A DNA stretch of 15,974 nt from an uncultured Bacillota bacterium (GTDB taxonomy: Bacteria; Bacillota; Clostridia; Peptostreptococcales; Anaerovoracaceae): contig CASEFF010000134.1 of the NCBI GenBank assembly GCA_949287115.1, forward strand, positions 1-15,974, in the 5' to 3' direction. Below the pieces are notes generated by a model. That model made no database searches and had not been told where the DNA came from. It saw only the letters and a program-made list of their open reading frames with translations. The translations under genes were made by a program, and so were the position numbers. Every line of letters starts with the position of its first letter. Position 1 is the stretch's first letter. Positions 15,217 to 15,974 of the stretch are shown here, in pieces.

Positions 15217-15974
15217 TCAAAGCTCCAGCAGCGCCGGCGCCACGGTTATCACTATCAGCACCAGCAGAAATATCATGAGCGGCAGGGTCAGCTTCGTTTC
15301 AGCGAGCCTTCCCCGCTCCTCACAGCTCTTTTTTCTTTCCAGCCACAGCATCTCACTCTCCGACTGCAACTTACCTGTAAGCTCCGTCCCCTTCCTGACG
15401 TTGTCGGTGATTATATTGGACACTCTCATCAGCTCACGTATGCCGCTCTCCTTTGCCATTTTCCTGAATTCGACATGCATGGATCCGTTGGCCGTCCTGC
15501 ACGAGATGTATATCTCCTTCAGCCTGCCGTAAAAATAATCGCCGTCATCACGGAATGAAAACGTCTCTTCCACGGTCTTCTCAAATGCATTCGTCAGCAC
15601 CAGACCTGCATTCAGCAGCAGCACCAGTCTGTTGACGAATTCCGGCAGCTGTTTCATCACAGATGCCGCAGCCTCTTTTTTCTCCCTTTCAAACGCAGCA
15701 AACCTGTTCCTGTAGACCACGAATGCCACCAACCCGGTAAGCACCGCTATGACCGGCGCATTGGAGCCTGTACCGCTCTCCGCTTCCCATAATATTCGTT
15801 CTCCCGACTCGAGCCTGCCCGGCAGCTTCACCTGCACTTTCTCCGTATCACTGTTGAGATCGGACACTATGCCTCTCAATTCCCTTTCCACGCGCGCCTG
15901 CCGGGACATGGTCTTCTCATCGCCGTCCCCTCCATCTTCATCTTCGCCCGTCTCATTTCCGTAAGGTTCAAGGA
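15217..15974 (-). CDS. tadC: TadC-like type II secretion system F family protein (5' end uncertain)
   Basis: An inner-membrane platform protein of the Tad pilus machine. It has a transmembrane helix (PVIAVLTGLVAFVVY), then the T2SSF-type cytoplasmic domain with LPEFVNRLVLLLNAGLVLTNAFEKTVEE, a stretch REL..VSNIITDNVRKGTELTGKL, and RGRLAETKLTLPLMIFLLVLIVITV as the last helix. The first in-frame ATG is at 15909 (230 residues) but lacks a good ribosome site. The frame stays open to the window edge, reading an acidic Gly-rich segment (GNETGEDEDGGDGDEKT), so the gene may extend beyond the window. The Flp-like pilin gene starts 49 nt downstream. In known Tad loci TadA and TadB are usually encoded upstream, outside this window. 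Confidence 0.82.
   Translation of the reverse strand, partial: LEPYGNETGEDEDGGDGDEKTMSRQARVERELRGIVSDLNSDTEKVQVKLPGRLESGERILWEAESGTGSNAPVIAVLTGLVAFVVYRNRFAAFEREKKEAAASVMKQLPEFVNRLVLLLNAGLVLTNAFEKTVEETFSFRDDGDYFYGRLKEIYISCRTANGSMHVEFRKMAKESGIRELMRVSNIITDNVRKGTELTGKLQSESEMLWLERKKSCEERGRLAETKLTLPLMIFLLVLIVITVAPALLEL

Overview
The window looks like a piece of a Clostridia (Bacillota) chromosome with roughly balanced GC. The indications are an IspH–ribosomal protein S1 fusion (a known Clostridia arrangement), the argR-recN pair, the ruvC-ruvA-ruvB-queA-tgt order, strong Shine-Dalgarno sites, and a Tad pilus locus of the Gram-positive type with a DUF5702-like protein. A family such as Anaerovoracaceae would fit, but that is inference; no rRNA gene or other taxonomic marker is present.

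Layout: (1) Positions 1-5072, minus strand: a DNA-repair/tRNA-modification operon read ruvC-ruvA-ruvB-queA-(hypoxanthine/uracil-DNA glycosylase)-tgt-(start of a RumA-type Fe-S RNA methyltransferase, cut by the window edge). (2) 5073-5266: a compact divergent promoter region, with a LexA-like SOS box in the ruvC promoter that also lies next to the argR -35. (3) 5267-7384, plus strand: argR and recN. (4) 7414-7459: a bidirectional terminator built on a perfect 19-bp inverted repeat that extends into the last codons of the convergent aroK-like gene. (5) 7434-11834, minus strand, read as rarA (replication-restart ATPase) -> ispH-rpsA fusion -> terminator -> DUF523/TudS-like gene -> shikimate-kinase-like gene. 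Inside ispH-rpsA there are an internal promoter candidate, a near-perfect ribosome binding site and an in-frame ATG exactly at the start of the S1 half. (6) 11835-12052: a rarA leader with an 18-bp direct repeat that folds into two hairpins with the same loop. (7) 12053-15974, minus strand: the distal part of a Tad/Flp pilus operon (TadC-like, Flp-like pilin, two TadE-like pseudopilins, a DUF5702-like protein, a DUF6382-like protein), entering from beyond the right edge.

The genes fall into three themes: SOS and recombination repair (ruvCAB, recN, rarA, the glycosylase), translation and tRNA modification (queA, tgt, S1, RNA methyltransferase, TudS-like), and surface pili. The points most worth a second look are the separate start signals for S1 inside ispH-rpsA, the shared LexA box between divergent repair operons, the tandem hairpins before rarA, and two identically spaced His-Cys-Cys-Cys motifs on a pseudopilin. 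Most of the remaining content is ordinary housekeeping.
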